This document shows, in pieces, positions 33,311 to 45,064 of a stretch of 64,000 bases of DNA (within the stretch, counting starts at the first letter, position 1; the number at the start of each line of letters is the position of its first letter). This stretch comes from Porodaedalea pini (lineage: Eukaryota; Basidiomycota; Agaricomycetes; Hymenochaetales; Hymenochaetaceae), in assembly GCA_002794775.1 (NCBI GenBank), contig NBAY01000001.1, positions 992,001-1,056,000 on the forward strand, given 5' to 3'. The translations under genes and the position numbers were made by a program. A model generated the notes under the pieces. It saw only the letters and a program-made list of their open reading frames with translations. It made no database searches and was not told the origin of the DNA.

Positions 33311-34113
33311 GATGTCTGAGTTCGACTTGCTCAGGAGGACGTGGTCAATACGAGACGGAGAAAATCACAAGAGAAAGGTGAATGACACGCAGCCCGATTC
33401 GATATACACGCGAGTTAGTATCTAAATATGTCACGCAGTGCAGCACTTGGCATCGCACTGGATTGGCTTATGTTCACACGTGCTTCAACTTCACAATATC
33501 GCACAATAATGAAAGCCAAATAAATAAACCCCAATCCATCATTTTGGCTGTAAGCAGACGGGTACATAAACAGGTCACGATTACAAAAGCGGCGGGGAAG
33601 AGAGAGTCCGGGACACTGTCGAGGATAAGACTATACACGCGACGAACTAGTAAGCACTTTTGAGAGGACGACAGCGAACGTGTCACGTGTGAGCACAATG
33701 TAGCAGTTTGGTGCAAGTACATTGCGGATGGGGAGGGGGGAAGAGAAAGGTGTCGCAGACGATAAGAGGACGATGGGAAAGAGGAAGAGATGAGGGCAAG
33801 TCGACAGTGTGGACGTGGCGAGGGCGTTTGAGATGCTGAAGTCGGGATGTCGGAAGTCGGCAGGTACTTGTCAGTTCTGTTGTACGATTGTCGAGTAGGA
33901 TAAGTTGACAGTGAAGGGATGTCGATGTCGTATGGCGGATTGTCGAAGTCGAGATGTCGGTGTCGGTGTCGGAGTCGGAGTCGAAACCTTGTCATTTGCT
34001 GAAGCCGAGTTAGAGCAGAAAGAAATTCGAGAAGAAAAGCGAAGAAGGATTAGGGATTTTAAAAAGAGACTAAAGCTGTCAGATGTGTTCAGGTTATGGC
34101 GTGACGAGCACGA
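33311..34113. other. Intergenic with GTCGRN-type simple repeats
   Basis: 803 bp upstream of the ORP start and downstream of the next gene. A 173-residue minus-strand frame (33474-33995) is driven by simple repeats and is not accepted as a gene. Confidence 0.4.
33942..33984 (+). repeat. Short imperfect 6-bp microsatellite
   Basis: A run of GTCGAA/GTCGGT/GTCGGA units, 43 bp, within a wider GATGTCG-rich stretch from 33920. Confidence 0.8.
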
Positions 34114-34820
34114 TTAAGAGTCGAGAATTTGAATGGCACCGCATTCCTCGCAGAGGCCCCACATAGAACGTTGGCCGCTAGGACCAGCGCCGCAAGCGAC
34201 ACGAAGCTTTGGGAGTTGCTTGCAGCCGGCCCTGAGTGTATCAAAAGAGGAAGCGACATCCACCACGGTACATGAGACGGTCACGAGTAAGAGTTGCAGA
34301 AGGAACACTTGATCAGCAATTGTTAGAACACATGAAGCAGCCGACGCCTGAAGGCGCGTTTCCTCTTACCTGAGGTGGGGAAACCGAGTCCTGAGAAGGC
34401 ACGACCGTCGACCGAGGGAGAGACACGAGACACGGGTTCCGAAGCTGGATAAAGATCGAAAGTGGGGTAAGCAGCTGAAATGAACACCGTGAACTTCGCG
34501 TGATGTCAGAGGCCAACGAAACGTACACGTAGAAGCATCCGACGAGTAATCGGTCGAGTCCGTAGACGCGCTCGAGGGCAGACGCGAGTGGAAGGCGGTA
34601 GGCATGTTGTCGATGTCCATGGTAGACTCGTCGGACATCGCAGCGTCCATGTCGATATCGAGACTTTGCTCAGATGAAGGGAAGGGGACAAGCTTCATCT
34701 GCTTAACGGTCTGCTACACGCGCCATCAGGTCAGTGTGGGCGCTGGTTACCGTATATGGAAAAAGCAGAACATACAGAGTGCGCAGACGCGTCGTCGGCG
34801 AGCTTGCGCTTCATAGCCAT
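34114..34820 (-). CDS. Small conserved basidiomycete protein with C-terminal CxxC module
   Basis: Four exons give about 165 residues. The start MAMKRKLADDASAHS is spliced to KQMKLVPFPSSEQSLDIDMD, then to AYPTFDLYPASEPVS, and last to PKLRVACGAGPSGQRSMWGL plus CEECGAIQILDS. A nuclear-type basic start, a KQxKLVPFP motif, a Ser/Asp-rich middle and the RVACxxGxxGxRxMW-x-CExCG end recur in many mushroom genomes in my memory. No function is assigned to the family that I know of. The CEECG pair plus the upstream VAC may bind zinc. The intron before AYPTF is a clean GT-AG with a codon split. The last exon is continuous up to about 34308. Confidence 0.7.
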
Positions 34821-35127
34821 GATAGATAGTAGTAAGAGTGGGTAAGGAGCGGGGACAGTGGGCGGGACGGCGGGGTGGCGGTGAGTAGCGACTAGTGTAC
34901 GTTGAGGGAGAAGTTAAGCTGGGAAATCCGAGAAAGCAACCCTTATATAAGACACTTTGTTGTTGATACTTGTTTACCCCATGCCGTCAAACTCCTTACC
35001 CAAATTTAGGCAGATCATCAAACCTTATTGACTTACGTACGAACTCTAAGTGTATTCAGTACGTCTTCCTCGAGTCGCGTTTGTCCACGACGGTACGACC
35101 CTTCCTGACTCTCCTCTCTCCATAACG
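34821..35127. promoter_or_regulatory. Divergent promoter with TATA box
   Basis: 307 bp between divergent starts. TTATATAA at 34943-34950 lies 123 bp upstream of the minus-strand start at 34820 and 178 bp upstream of the plus-strand start at 35128. It better suits the former. Confidence 0.5.
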
Positions 35128-35916
35128 ATGGACAATCTCCGTCCACAGGATCTTCCTGTATTTCTCGATCCTCTCCTTGACTACCTCGCCGAGCATCTTC
35201 CGCCACCGCTCTACGACACGCTCTTCACCGCGCTCTCCTATGGACTCATACTCCTTTCAGGTCTCTTCTCCCTCGTCTCAGCCGTGCCCTCCTGGAAGCC
35301 ATGGGAATGGGATGCGCAGACCGTACTCCCGCCACTTATCATGTTCCTCACTGCGTACTATACGCTACTCAGCCTGTACCGCACCACGAGCTTCATGATG
35401 CGCATGGCCTTCCGCGTCATCAAATGGGGGCTCATCCTCGGCTTGCTCGGAGCGGGAGCCGGATGGTTCGCTGGCACGAACAACGGACGCGCTGGCGAAA
35501 CTGGGAGAGCGATGGGTGCCCTCCGGGACGTGTTGCAGGGACAGGGAGGTACCACCGCGCCGGGCGCGAGCCCACGAGGCAGGACGAGGAACACGCGTCC
35601 GCGTCCACGCGCGTACGAGTCGTTCAATGTACATCAGCAATGGCAATATAACGAGGAGCAGGCCGGAGAGCTGAGCGGGGCGACGCGGCATCTGACGCGC
35701 AACGCTTCATCCAGTCCATCGCTGGGTTTGCCGGCCGAGCCATGGGCGGTACGGCCTTCGACGTCCTGTCAAGCGCCAAGGGTTTTTTGAATAGCCTCAC
35801 CAGTCCTGTTGCAGACGAATCGAGCGAGGAAGGTCTAGGTTCGAGGGGACAGACAAGGAAGCAGCCGAATCGCAAGGCGAAAGCCTCTGCGCAACGAAAG
35901 ACGGCTTCACGATAAC
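35128..35916 (+). CDS. Apq12-like ER/nuclear-envelope membrane protein
   Basis: Starts MDNLRPQDLPVFLDPLLDYL and carries two to three hydrophobic segments (ALSYGLILLSGLFSLVSAV, VLPPLIMFLTAYYTLLSLY, VIKWGLILGLLGAGAGWFAG). A polar, Arg-rich tail follows. The arrangement resembles the Apq12 family, which affects membrane fluidity and nuclear pore assembly at the nuclear envelope. The first frame ends at 35790, but the protein-like tail SIAGFAGRAMGGTAFDVLSS runs in another frame to the stop at 35914-35916. An 86-nt GT-AG intron at 35629-35714 would join them in phase (SFN to SIAG). The exact splice is uncertain and the family call is by layout more than by signature. Confidence 0.55.
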
Positions 35917-36189
35917 CCCCTTTCATGACTTGTTTATAGGATAGATATTCTGCGTTCCATAATTCCATACTTCCAGCATTCCATTGTATTTTTATTCTCG
36001 TGTTGCAATACTCACTGGACTCGTTATCCCTTTTTCGCACTAATGACAGCAGAACTCTAATAATGTCGTACACATTCGCTCCGACAACCCCGCGATATTA
36101 TTAGCAACACGCTCTTCCTGTCCTCATGTACAATAGGTAACCAGATATGTAGCACCAGTCAAACACCGCAACTCTCGATGGCATCTTAA

Positions 36190-36870
36190 TCAACCCGTTT
36201 TCGCGGCAGCAGCAACCTGTGGGTTCTTTCGGCGGTAGCTACGCCCACTGCATCAGCGCCATTTCATCATCAAAAGGAGGGCCTGCGAAACACTTACTCC
36301 CAGATCCTGTACAGCTGGCCGAGGCCTGTTGAGCCCACAAAGAAGTTGACCTGCAGCCGGAGAATAGGGTATGTGAGAAAAGAAAGGAAGCCAAGTTAGG
36401 AATTAGGCTACGAACGGCGGCCAAACTGTAGTTCACGGGCGTGATCACCAAAGAGTACCGCACCCAGATGAAACCGGTTGCAGTGAGAGCTATTATCGCA
36501 CACGCACACGATCAAGCACCAGATGCGTCCTTCAGCATGCGCCTCAAAATAAAAATTCGGTGTGAGCACGCACCAACGTTCTGGGACACGCTGAGCTTTT
36601 CAGCGGGACGCCCGAGATCCTTCACACCCGCCGCAACGAGACACCACTTCATCAACGGCGCCCAGAAGAACACAGTCTTTGGTCCTATTCAAATCCAAGA
36701 GCAACATGTGTAAGTATCATACAAATTCGTTCTAACGCACGTCCAAGTCGCGGATTGCTCGGGCGCATAGAAACAAATGGTGCGCACAGAGACAAATGAG
36801 GCGCACCTGCAGGATGGTTCATAAAGGACTGGAATTTCGAGGCACCCGCAGAGGCTGCTGCACCAGACAT
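36190..36870 (-). CDS. MPC2: Mitochondrial pyruvate carrier subunit 2
   Basis: A short multi-exon gene of about 115 residues: MSGAAASAGASKFQSFMNHP, then PKTVFFWAPLMKWCLVAAGV, KDLGRPAEKLSVSQN, ALTATGFIWVRYSLVITPVN and YSLAAVNFFVGSTGLGQLYR. These are the MPC2 signature helices (KTVFFWAP, PAEKLS.SQ, VRYS..ITP.NY). With MPC1 it imports pyruvate across the inner mitochondrial membrane. The C-terminus RRKNPQVAAAAKTG is soluble, with the stop at 36190-36192. Nothing is broken. The fungal MPC2/MPC3 pair cannot be split further here. Confidence 0.93.
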
Positions 36871-37140
36871 GTTTGCGAATTCTGGATTGTAGAGCGAAAG
36901 TTGGTGTTGGGGTTGATGGTGAGAAAGAGTGTTTCGATGTCGACGAGCGAGGCGGATTAAGAAAGTAGTAGAACTCAAAGCTCTATTGACTAATTTTGTA
37001 TTACGTAACAACGTACAAGTCAAAGCATTCACGAGAGCGGACGCAGCTCAAGTCTCGATACAACCAAATTGAGCTATTGACACAGTAAACAAGTCCTTAA
37101 CTCATAATATATGACAACAATAAATGAGAAAATAAACAAC

Positions 37141-39359
37141 TTAGATGAAACCTCGACAGTTCTCGCTTCCACAGACGCACTGGGTCTCGTCCACCCTCGC
37201 CTTCCTCTTGTTCTTCTTCTTACCCGCTTCAGCCACATCATCTCGGGCTGCGGAAGGATTGTAGTCGATCGTTATCTCCTTCCTTGCTGGTATATTCTCA
37301 GCGGCGACGAACGCGATGTATGGCATGTTTGCCTAATCAGACAACTTCAGTCGAATGTCCTCGGGAGGCGGTTGTTAAAACCCACTGCTACCGCGGTGTC
37401 GAAGACCACTGAATACACCTTCGCGGTGGGATTGCAAGAGTGACTTTAAGCGAGGACTGTCAGAGCACATTTGGACGATACCAGGATTGTACGTACTTTA
37501 CAAAGCGCGTCCAGTTTCCTGACAGACAGAAGAGAACTTATAGGAAAATGATAATTCAGTTAAAATAACGATCACATACCCTCTGCATAGGCACAAACGG
37601 AGTATCGTTCAAGTCCAGGTTCATCATCTCTAACGTCGAGATCGAACGTATACTCTCGCTGCTCTTCACTCAAACTCGCCACATCTTCGCGTCTTCTGCG
37701 GAACATTTAGATGAGTATGGGATTACGGGTGATGCAAGACAAGGGATTTTATTTACATTATTTTTCTGAAAGAGAACCGAAATCAATCTTAGCATGATTT
37801 ACGATTCGAAAAGAAAAACATATTGCAAGTTACCCGGTATAGAGACCAAGAACCGTTCCTCTCGAGATGCCGACTGGAGATCGCACTCCCCACCCGTTGC
37901 CTCGAGTTTTGAATATTTCCATAGGTATCTTCCTTGACCTTTGTGCAACGGTATTGTTGCATTTGCGGTTACATGAGCAATTCTGCAAATGAAGGTGAGT
38001 AGCGGAATGAGAGCTATCCGAAGTCAACTAACCTCGTTGCACTCGACGACTTCTCGCTGATTGTTGAATAGGAATAGGCCCTTTAATGAGGCAAATAATG
38101 AGAATTGATTATTCGGAGTTCGGAAACTTCTCTCACATTCGCATCGTAGGCGGGAGTCTCTTCTTCGTACTCATCGATGCATTGGGACTCCATCAGACAA
38201 GAGCATGCCAGGGTATTATTGCAGCCGCCCACACATTCGCAGCCAATTATGAAAGCCTTATTTTCAGTGGCACTCGGATCGGGAACATCGATATCACTAA
38301 ATCATCTCTATTATTATTCTGGTTCTGAAAGACAGAAGCTCAAAACGCACTAGTTACACCGATTCTCCAGGTACTCGAAATCCCGGACTATAGGCGGAAA
38401 CTCCTCGTCGTCTACCTCGTTTACGATCGTGACCCTCGCAGCGCCGGTTCCTTGGAGGGATCTCTCCCATTGCTTCTGGATGCTTGAACGAGTTCGCGAG
38501 TGGGTTCGATGAATGGTAGAAGAGCTGCGCCGCTTACTGCTTGGAGCCTGTGTCAACCTCTCAGCCAACTGTACCCGTATTCAACGAAAGATAATCACCG
38601 GAGATCCGACGAGCGTCGACTCGTCTTCGCCCATCCTGGAACTAGACGCACGGCTACCCGACGCATGAGAGTCGGGGCGCTTCCGCTTCCGGGATGCCTC
38701 CGCGCTGGTCGATGTCAGCGGCTCTTCCTGCGGTGGGGTATCCATCGCGACCCAGTCGTCCCAGTGAACCGGACGGGCTGCCCATTTTCCGAGCTTCTTA
38801 TTATACGCCACTGCATCCTCAGCCGTGTGGATGTTGTGTGGCATGTATTTGTCGAGAGTAGCGAGGTCGATATCTCGCTCGTTCGCTTGCAGGCGCTTTT
38901 CCTTTTTCCGGGTCGCGATCCACGAACAAAGTAGTCTGTTTGCACCCGGAAGAGAGTCCGACCAAGTGGTATTAGTTCCATCGGGGCGCTGCCAACCCTC
39001 CCATTCGACCTGCGATAATCAATAATGGGTGTACTACTCGTAACAGCAGTCTACGCACTTGGTATCTGCGAAACCTTTAGTATGAACTCTGGACGGCAAC
39101 ATGTTTGCAAGGATTTCACACACCGTTTGTGGCGATTGAGTAGTATTTCTTCGCCTACTATGGCTTTAACAGGCCACTCCTTATCCTCCGCATTCTCTCC
39201 GAAATCCTCCTCCGAACTGTCGGATGATTGGAACGTCTCATAGTCGGATGGAGGTGGGCTCTGCGCGCGAACGTCTGCCGAGCTCCTATCCGAATGCGAA
39301 CCTAGACTCTGTGAGCGTATCGCGCGCTGTGTACTTTTTTTCTTTGCTTGCCTAGTCAT
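37141..39359 (-). CDS. Chromodomain + SET histone H3K9 methyltransferase, Clr4/SUV39-like
   Basis: From MTRQAKKKSTQRAIRSQS the protein enters a chromodomain (EWPVKAIVGEEILLNRHK, RYQVEWEGWQRPDGTNTTW), a Ser/Arg-rich middle, then pre-SET Cys clusters (CECVGGCNNTLACSCLMESQ and ENCSCNRKCNN). The SET core has MEIFKTRGNGWGVRSPVGIS, the NWTRFVNHSCNPTAKVYSVV catalytic knot and IPARKEITIDYNP with the catalytic Tyr. A post-SET CVCGSENCRGFI ends at 37141. Thus all parts of an H3K9 methylase that builds heterochromatin are kept. A 7-nt exon (39059-39065, ATACCAA) between introns of 58 and 49 nt supplies R-Y-Q of the chromodomain. Spliced this way the domain matches the family; without it the frame fails. 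Confidence 0.92.
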
Positions 39360-39543
39360 TGTTAGACTTTTAGGATTAAGAACTTGGATTGGTTGGAAGA
39401 TGGGAGACAAAGCTAAATATAGTAAGGTAAAGCTGTTCAACATGCACCTGATTCGGAGCCTAAACAGGTGCGTTGATCGGCGTGTCTCCAAAATCGACTC
39501 GCCTCGCGTCTTCCGCAACTACGCCCACCAAGCAACGAAAGCG

Positions 39544-40715
39544 ATGTGGAGACTGCTGAAACTCGCAGCCGCGCTTGCACTACCACTTTGCGCGCAATCA
39601 CTCCCCGCTGGAGAGTCAGGGCAGGTTCCGTTCGCCACGAACGCATTGAAGAACGACTCGGGCATCCGACCACTTGTGTTATGGCACGGACTTGGTGCGC
39701 CTCCACCTTTCCTGAGCATGAATTGGGCGAACTCAAAATGGCGTGGCATACAGGTGACTCCTATGCATCTCCTGGTATGCTCGAGTTCGTGGAACTCATC
39801 AAGGGCGTCCATCCGGGGCTGTTCGTCCATTCTGTTTACATCGACGAGAACCTGGATGCGGACCAGCGCGCTGGATTTTTTGGAAATGTGGATGAACAAC
39901 TAGAGCTCGTGGCGGCGCAAATCGCAGGCATCAAGGAGCTCGCGCATGGCTTTGATGCTATAGGGTTTTCGCAAGGTATGCCGTCGCCACTGCACTCGTA
40001 CATATGACGCTCGTTCAATGTTTGAATCATAGCCGGCCAATTTCTGCGCGCCTATGTGGAGCGTTATAATGACCCTCCGGTGAACAACTTGCTGACCTTT
40101 GGCTCGCAACATATGGGCGTCGCGGATATGCCACTCTGCCGCCCCAGTGATCTGTTGTGCATCGTTGCGCGTAGAGCGGCGCGTGCCGGAGTCTACAGCG
40201 AATATGCTCAAAAGAATCTCATTCAGGTAGATTATTCCTGCAAATCCATGTCCGGATCTTTTTCACCCTCTCGTACTGAAGCCAATACTCCGCTGCAGGC
40301 ACAATACTTCCGGGATCCTGATCGACTCCCAAAATACTTTGCCGCAAACAAATTCCTCACGTCAATTAACAACGAACTACCTGAGACTGTCAACAAAACA
40401 TATGCCGAGAATCTAATGACGCTCTCTAACCTCGTCCTCATCCTCTTCTCGGAGGATAAGACAGTAGTGCCTAAAGAATCTGCATGGTTTGGCTCATACG
40501 CACCACCGGTGGCTGACTCGACAGGTGTCGCAACAAATAAAAGCATTGTACCGATGCAGTTGCAGCCTACGTATTTAGCAGACACCTTTGGTTTACGCAC
40601 GCTTGATGAACGTGGTGGTGTCTCGCTGGAAATATGCCAAGGCGAGCACATGCAGATCGCTCAGGATTGCTGGGAGCCTCTGGTTCGTCAGTACGTCGGA
40701 GGGAAGCTTGAATAG
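39544..40715 (+). CDS. PPT1: Palmitoyl-protein thioesterase 1
   Basis: A lysosomal/vacuolar alpha/beta hydrolase that removes thioester-linked fatty acids from proteins. The start at 39544 gives a clean signal peptide (MWRLLKLAAALALPLCAQSL); an ATG at 39400 in the same frame would hide it. The conserved PLVLWHGLGDSYASP spans an intron. The nucleophile elbow GFSQAGQFLRAYVER also spans an intron. Further family blocks are LLTFGSQHMGVADMPLC, DPDRLPKYFAANKFLTSINN, LILFSEDKTVVPKESAWF (acid) and EICQGEHMQIA (catalytic His). The stop is at 40713-40715. Size is about 320 residues, normal for PPT1. Confidence 0.94.
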
Positions 40716-41406
40716 GAGGAAGCTGACGGTCGCTTACCTCTATATTTTTGAACGGGTATGCTCGTTTGATTCAGTCTTCCTTCTGATCCTTTCTTGCCGA
40801 ACTTTGTGGTGTTCGGACTGCCGTTGTATACTACCAGTACTAGTACTATATCACTGCCTTTGCATATCAGTTCAGTTTGATCAAATGACCTCACTGGTGT
40901 TCATTGTGTGCGCCGCAGTAATTATATCATTTATTTATTTGCGCTATCAGTATGAATGTTGCCTAGATCTACATATAGATGATGTTCGGCTCCTGAGAAG
41001 AGAAGCACTCGCATCTACCGGACTGTGCAGACCTCACGAACGCTTATAGGAACACATAAGGACTCATTATACATTTCGCCTAGAGTGCAAATGTGAATGG
41101 CCTTCCTACTTTGGACAGCACTTTGTGGATGCTATTTCAGTGTTTGTCCCTCTTTATCCCCGGTTCTATTTCTGCATGCGTTCGAATGACGGATGGTGTT
41201 CAAGACAAAACACCGACATCGCACCACACCTGACGTCGACGCGTCATTGCCGTGCCCCGATCGAAAGCATTCGAAATATTAATGCGCCTCAAATCGGCGC
41301 TACGTCTCCGCCTCCAGAGATGACCCGAGACCTGGGTATATAAGTTTATAACGCTCGTCAAGACGAAACGTTTCAAGACGCTAGGAAGCTTTACTACTTG
41401 CCCGCC
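40716..41406. promoter_or_regulatory. Intergenic, Rds1-like promoter with TATA box
   Basis: 691 bp between PPT1 and the Rds1-like gene. TATATAA at 41337-41343 lies 64 nt upstream of the ATG, a typical place for a strongly inducible fungal promoter. No gene is seen. Confidence 0.5.
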
Positions 41407-42956
41407 ATGTTTTCTTCGCGATTCGAATGCCTGGTCGGGCTCGTAGCTCTGCTTGCTGCCCAGCCTGCATCTGCAGTTCCAGTCGGATCGAATAGCACTT
41501 CGGCCGCAGCTCCGCCTTCTGGCGGCCTGACCGAGAACCCGCCTCGCTATATTCCCTTGTCTGACTTTGACTTCCAGTCCTTGGTGAGACACTTTTCTTC
41601 GAAGCTGATTTCAATCGTCTCTGACTTCACTCGTTGTCATGATACAGAACCTTGGCTTGAACCAGGAGTACATGGAACTTGATCTTTTCAACTTCGGGAT
41701 CCAGCGCTTTAGCACAGATGAATTTCAAGCAGCTGGACTTGGTACCAGCGACCTCGAGCTGCTCGCGTTCATGGCCTCGCAGGAAGTCGGACATGCTACG
41801 GCTCTGACGAACATCCTTGGAGGTTCGTTTCGCTTTCTTTCCCTACGATTTCCCGTCAAATTGTTTAACAATGCTTTCTTTATTCGGAATATAGAGAATC
41901 GCGCAGCCAAAGCATGTAACTTTACCTGGCCGGTCGATACTGTTGCGGAATTCATCGACGTTTCGCAAAGAGTGACGCGCTTCGGCGAGTCTGGGGTATT
42001 CGGATTCTTGAACAAGCTGAACTCGCGCTCGAGCGCTCAGATCCTGACGCAATCCATCGCAACCGAGGTATGTTCACACATGTTTTCTTTTCACTTAGAC
42101 TTATCTAGCTGATCTGAATGTCTCCAGTCCCGTCAGCAGATGATTTTCCGCCAGTGGGAGGGTCTATTCCCGATGACAATTTGGTTTGAGACCGGGATCA
42201 CACAGTCCATGCAGTACGTCGCTTCTCCTCATGTCGCCGGCGGAAAATCCAACAACGCTACTTTCGTTACAGATGGACCTTGATGGCACCATACTTCACC
42301 ACATGCCCAAAAAGCAACCCGCAGATCAAATGGAACAACGTAAGCGTTCTCCACTACCCTCGATTCGTTCGTCTCACCTGACTCGCCTTCCTTCCCTTCC
42401 AACAGTTCCCCGCGCTCAACGTAACCAATAACCCCAACGCAACCGGTATTGCCGCGCCCGCAATCGCCTCGAACGTCTCCTCCGCGCTTAGTTCTCCAGG
42501 TACGACGGTGAACTTCGTATGGGAGGCGCCGGGCAAGGTCGTGGGGCCCAACGACAGCTTCATCACCGTGACGAACACGTCGGGCACGCCCAAGTTCGCG
42601 GCGTGGATCTCGCAGCTGAATGTGACGTATACGGATCTGACGAATGTTACGAATAGCACTGCTTGTGAGTGTTTTTCCCTTGGGCTTCGCCTCGCACTTT
42701 TTGCGCACGCGTTCTGATGTGTTGGTGTAGCTACGATCCAGCCGAATGGCACCCTGTTCAAAGGCGAGGACGACCCGATCGTCAATGACACGATGTTCAT
42801 CGTGCTCACCGACACGAACACGCATGGTACGTTCTATCCACTCACTGTTCTCCTCGTGAAACGACGCTTATGTACTCCTTTACAGTAACGCCATTCAATA
42901 TCAGCGAACTCGACACGCACGTCGTCGCTGGTCCGGCTATCTACCAGTCCGGCTGA
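41407..42956 (+). CDS. Rds1-like secreted ferritin-fold stress protein
   Basis: A signal peptide (MFSSRFECLVGLVALLAAQP) leads to a ferritin-like helical domain: LSDFDFQSLNLGLNQEYMEL, DLFNFGIQRFSTDEFQAAGL, LLAFMASQEVGHATALTNIL, then FIDVSQRVTRFGESGVFGFL. The E-x-x-H metal-box pattern is visible in SQEVGHA. A beta-rich C-terminal part with many N-x-S/T sites (NVTYTDLTNVTNSTA) ends IYQSG. S. pombe rds1 is induced by glucose, ammonium or phosphate starvation and the family is common in basidiomycete secretomes. Seven or so short introns are needed and all join in phase. The TATA box at 41337 fits induced expression. Confidence 0.88.
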
Positions 42957-43582
42957 AGAATGCGCTGCGCGTCCTCTTGATTATCAGTGAAACGGACTCA
43001 TCTATTCGGTACAGACATTAATAATGTGGACGCTTGCTCGACAATTTGAACCGTCGTGGACATTGTACATCTATCTTGTTCTCCGCGCCTTTCTAATCAG
43101 GCCGAACTCCAAATTGTTTTCTTTATCCCTGTTGTATGCATAGCATTCAGTTATCCTGTATCGCATACGCGTGCTGCTCCAATTCAGTCTGAAGCTGTCA
43201 AATCCACTGAACTTTTATATTTTTAATTCGTCTGCTTCTAATCGACAAACATCATATCCACATCTACTACTATGAAGCAGTCAATGCGATGGTGCACTAA
43301 CACCTCTTCTACTCCATCACAAATGTAAAGAACGCCGAACCAACATACATGTAGTCAAAGTGATAAAAAAAAAGGTGTAGCCGGACAAAATAAATGAATA
43401 GATTATCTGAGATCATTAGGCAATAACGCCTAAGAATAGTGGTAATAGTCAGTGGTGATAGTGCAGGTGGGCAGGATATGCTTATGCGGTGTACGCTGTT
43501 TCTATCTATACAATGAAAGAATTGTCGAAATATATATGTAGCACGGATCAAAAGCGAGGGCGAGGAAGGGAGAGGCCTGCGG
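42957..43582. other. Convergent 3' intergenic, 626 bp
   Basis: Between two converging genes; AT-rich, no supported gene. Confidence 0.45.
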
Positions 43583-45064
43583 CTATGCGAGGAGGAAGTC
43601 CTTGACGAGCTCGTATGTAAAGAACCTGTAACAATGAAACGATGTTAGCTCGAGCAAGTGCGAAAAATAGGTCGACAGGGAGATCACGTACGAGGTTGCT
43701 ATACTAGGCGCGACTTTCACTATAAACAAACATAAGTATTCATTTCAACCCAGGAGGGGGAGAAAACAGAGGGACACAGCAGCAACGTACACAAATTCGG
43801 CCAAAGGCCCTTATAAAGGCCTTTTACACCCTCCGTCCTCAGAATATACCTCAGCGCATCCACGGCACCCGAATGGCGCACGCCCAGCGCCTTCATGCCC
43901 GTCACCTGCATCTTGCGGCGCAGCACGTCCATCGGGTACGTCAGCGTCTGCGAGATGCTCCCCGCGAGCGCGCCGCACGCAAGCTTGCGCGCGGCGCCCG
44001 TGTGCCCTGGCGGCGTGAGCACGCCGCGCAGCGCCTCGTATGTAGCGAAGTTGATCCCCACGTACGGCGCGACGCCAAAGGCGGTGGCGGGGAGCCCGCG
44101 GTACAGCGCGCGGATGCCGCCTTCCTCGGCCATGACTTTGCGCGTCATGCCGAGCATCGTGAGGTGTGGGGGCGTTCTGCTGGATAAGGCGGAGGCGGAG
44201 GAGGGAGAGGACAGGGAGGAAGAGGTGTGGTAGGCGGAGGCATAGGCACGCACGGCCTGGCCGATGGTTACACCGGATGCCTGAGGGGCGGGTGGAGGTG
44301 GAGTTGGTGATGCGGGGAGGGCTATCGATGCTGTTGCTATAGACAGACGCGATCGGACGAGATCAAGTGGGTAGGTCGAGCCTGGACGAGAGCGTTAGCC
44401 ATTTCTGGTTGCAGGATTAAAAATAGGTGCGCACAGACTGAGGTTATGCCAGCGAGTGCTCCAGAGAGCAAACGTGTCGGCGTATCGAGCTCTTTCTTGC
44501 CATACGCCGTAAACCACTAAGACATACGATATTTGAGCCTTAAGAATCGCATATCAGATCGAATTTCACGCACCTTCTTGAGTTGCTCGTACGTTGTGAA
44601 TTGGACAGCACTATAGGGGACGATGCGCAGGCAGTTGATGCCATTTCCACGCATGAAGCCCTTGAAGCCCTCCTCCTGCCACATCCGCACGAGGCTCCGC
44701 CATACACCCCGGTACGCCTTGTCTTGTGAGGAAGGCTGCACCTGCCTGCACGAAATTTTAGTATGGGGATCGGGCCGGGTGTAAGACTGGAAGGGACGCA
44801 CTGGATGATCTTCAATCGCTCGAGCGGGCTGACGACCGTGCGCGATGCGGCGCCGGCGACGCCCCCTGCAATGAAGTAGGACGATACCTGTGGGCTGACG
44901 AGCGTGCCGAGCGACAATCTATCCCTCCACTGGCGCTCTAACTGCGTGTCGGGACCGTCGGTCGCGACTGCCACTACCGGGACGGTGTTGCTCGTGGGCG
45001 CGACGGCTGGGTGGCGAGCCTCAGCCAAGGAGGACGAGGATTGCTGCTGAGCGTCTAGGGGCAT
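43583..45064 (-). CDS. SLC25 mitochondrial carrier, YPR011C/SLC25A42-like
   Basis: Three carrier repeats are visible. Repeat 1 has IAGGVAGAASRTVVSPLERL then NGINCLRIVPYSAVQFTTYE. Repeat 2 has LSGALAGITSV, a PLDLVRSRLSIATASI signature, and GIRALYRGLPATAFGVAPYV. Repeat 3 has ACGALAGSISQTLTYPMDVL and GLYKGLWPN. The stop is at 43583-43585. A Ser/Ala/Pro-rich loop of about 60 residues sits after repeat 2 helix 3 (SSLSSPSSASALSSRTPPH). Related yeast YPR011C moves adenosine phosphosulfates, while animal SLC25A42 moves CoA; substrate cannot be set from this sequence. It is an inner-membrane antiporter by family. Confidence 0.88.

Noticed and set aside
33474..33995. 173-residue minus-strand ORF
   Set aside because: It is driven by GTCGRN simple repeats, shows Arg/His and Ser/Pro low complexity, and has no family match; more likely a promoter or UTR of the ORP gene.
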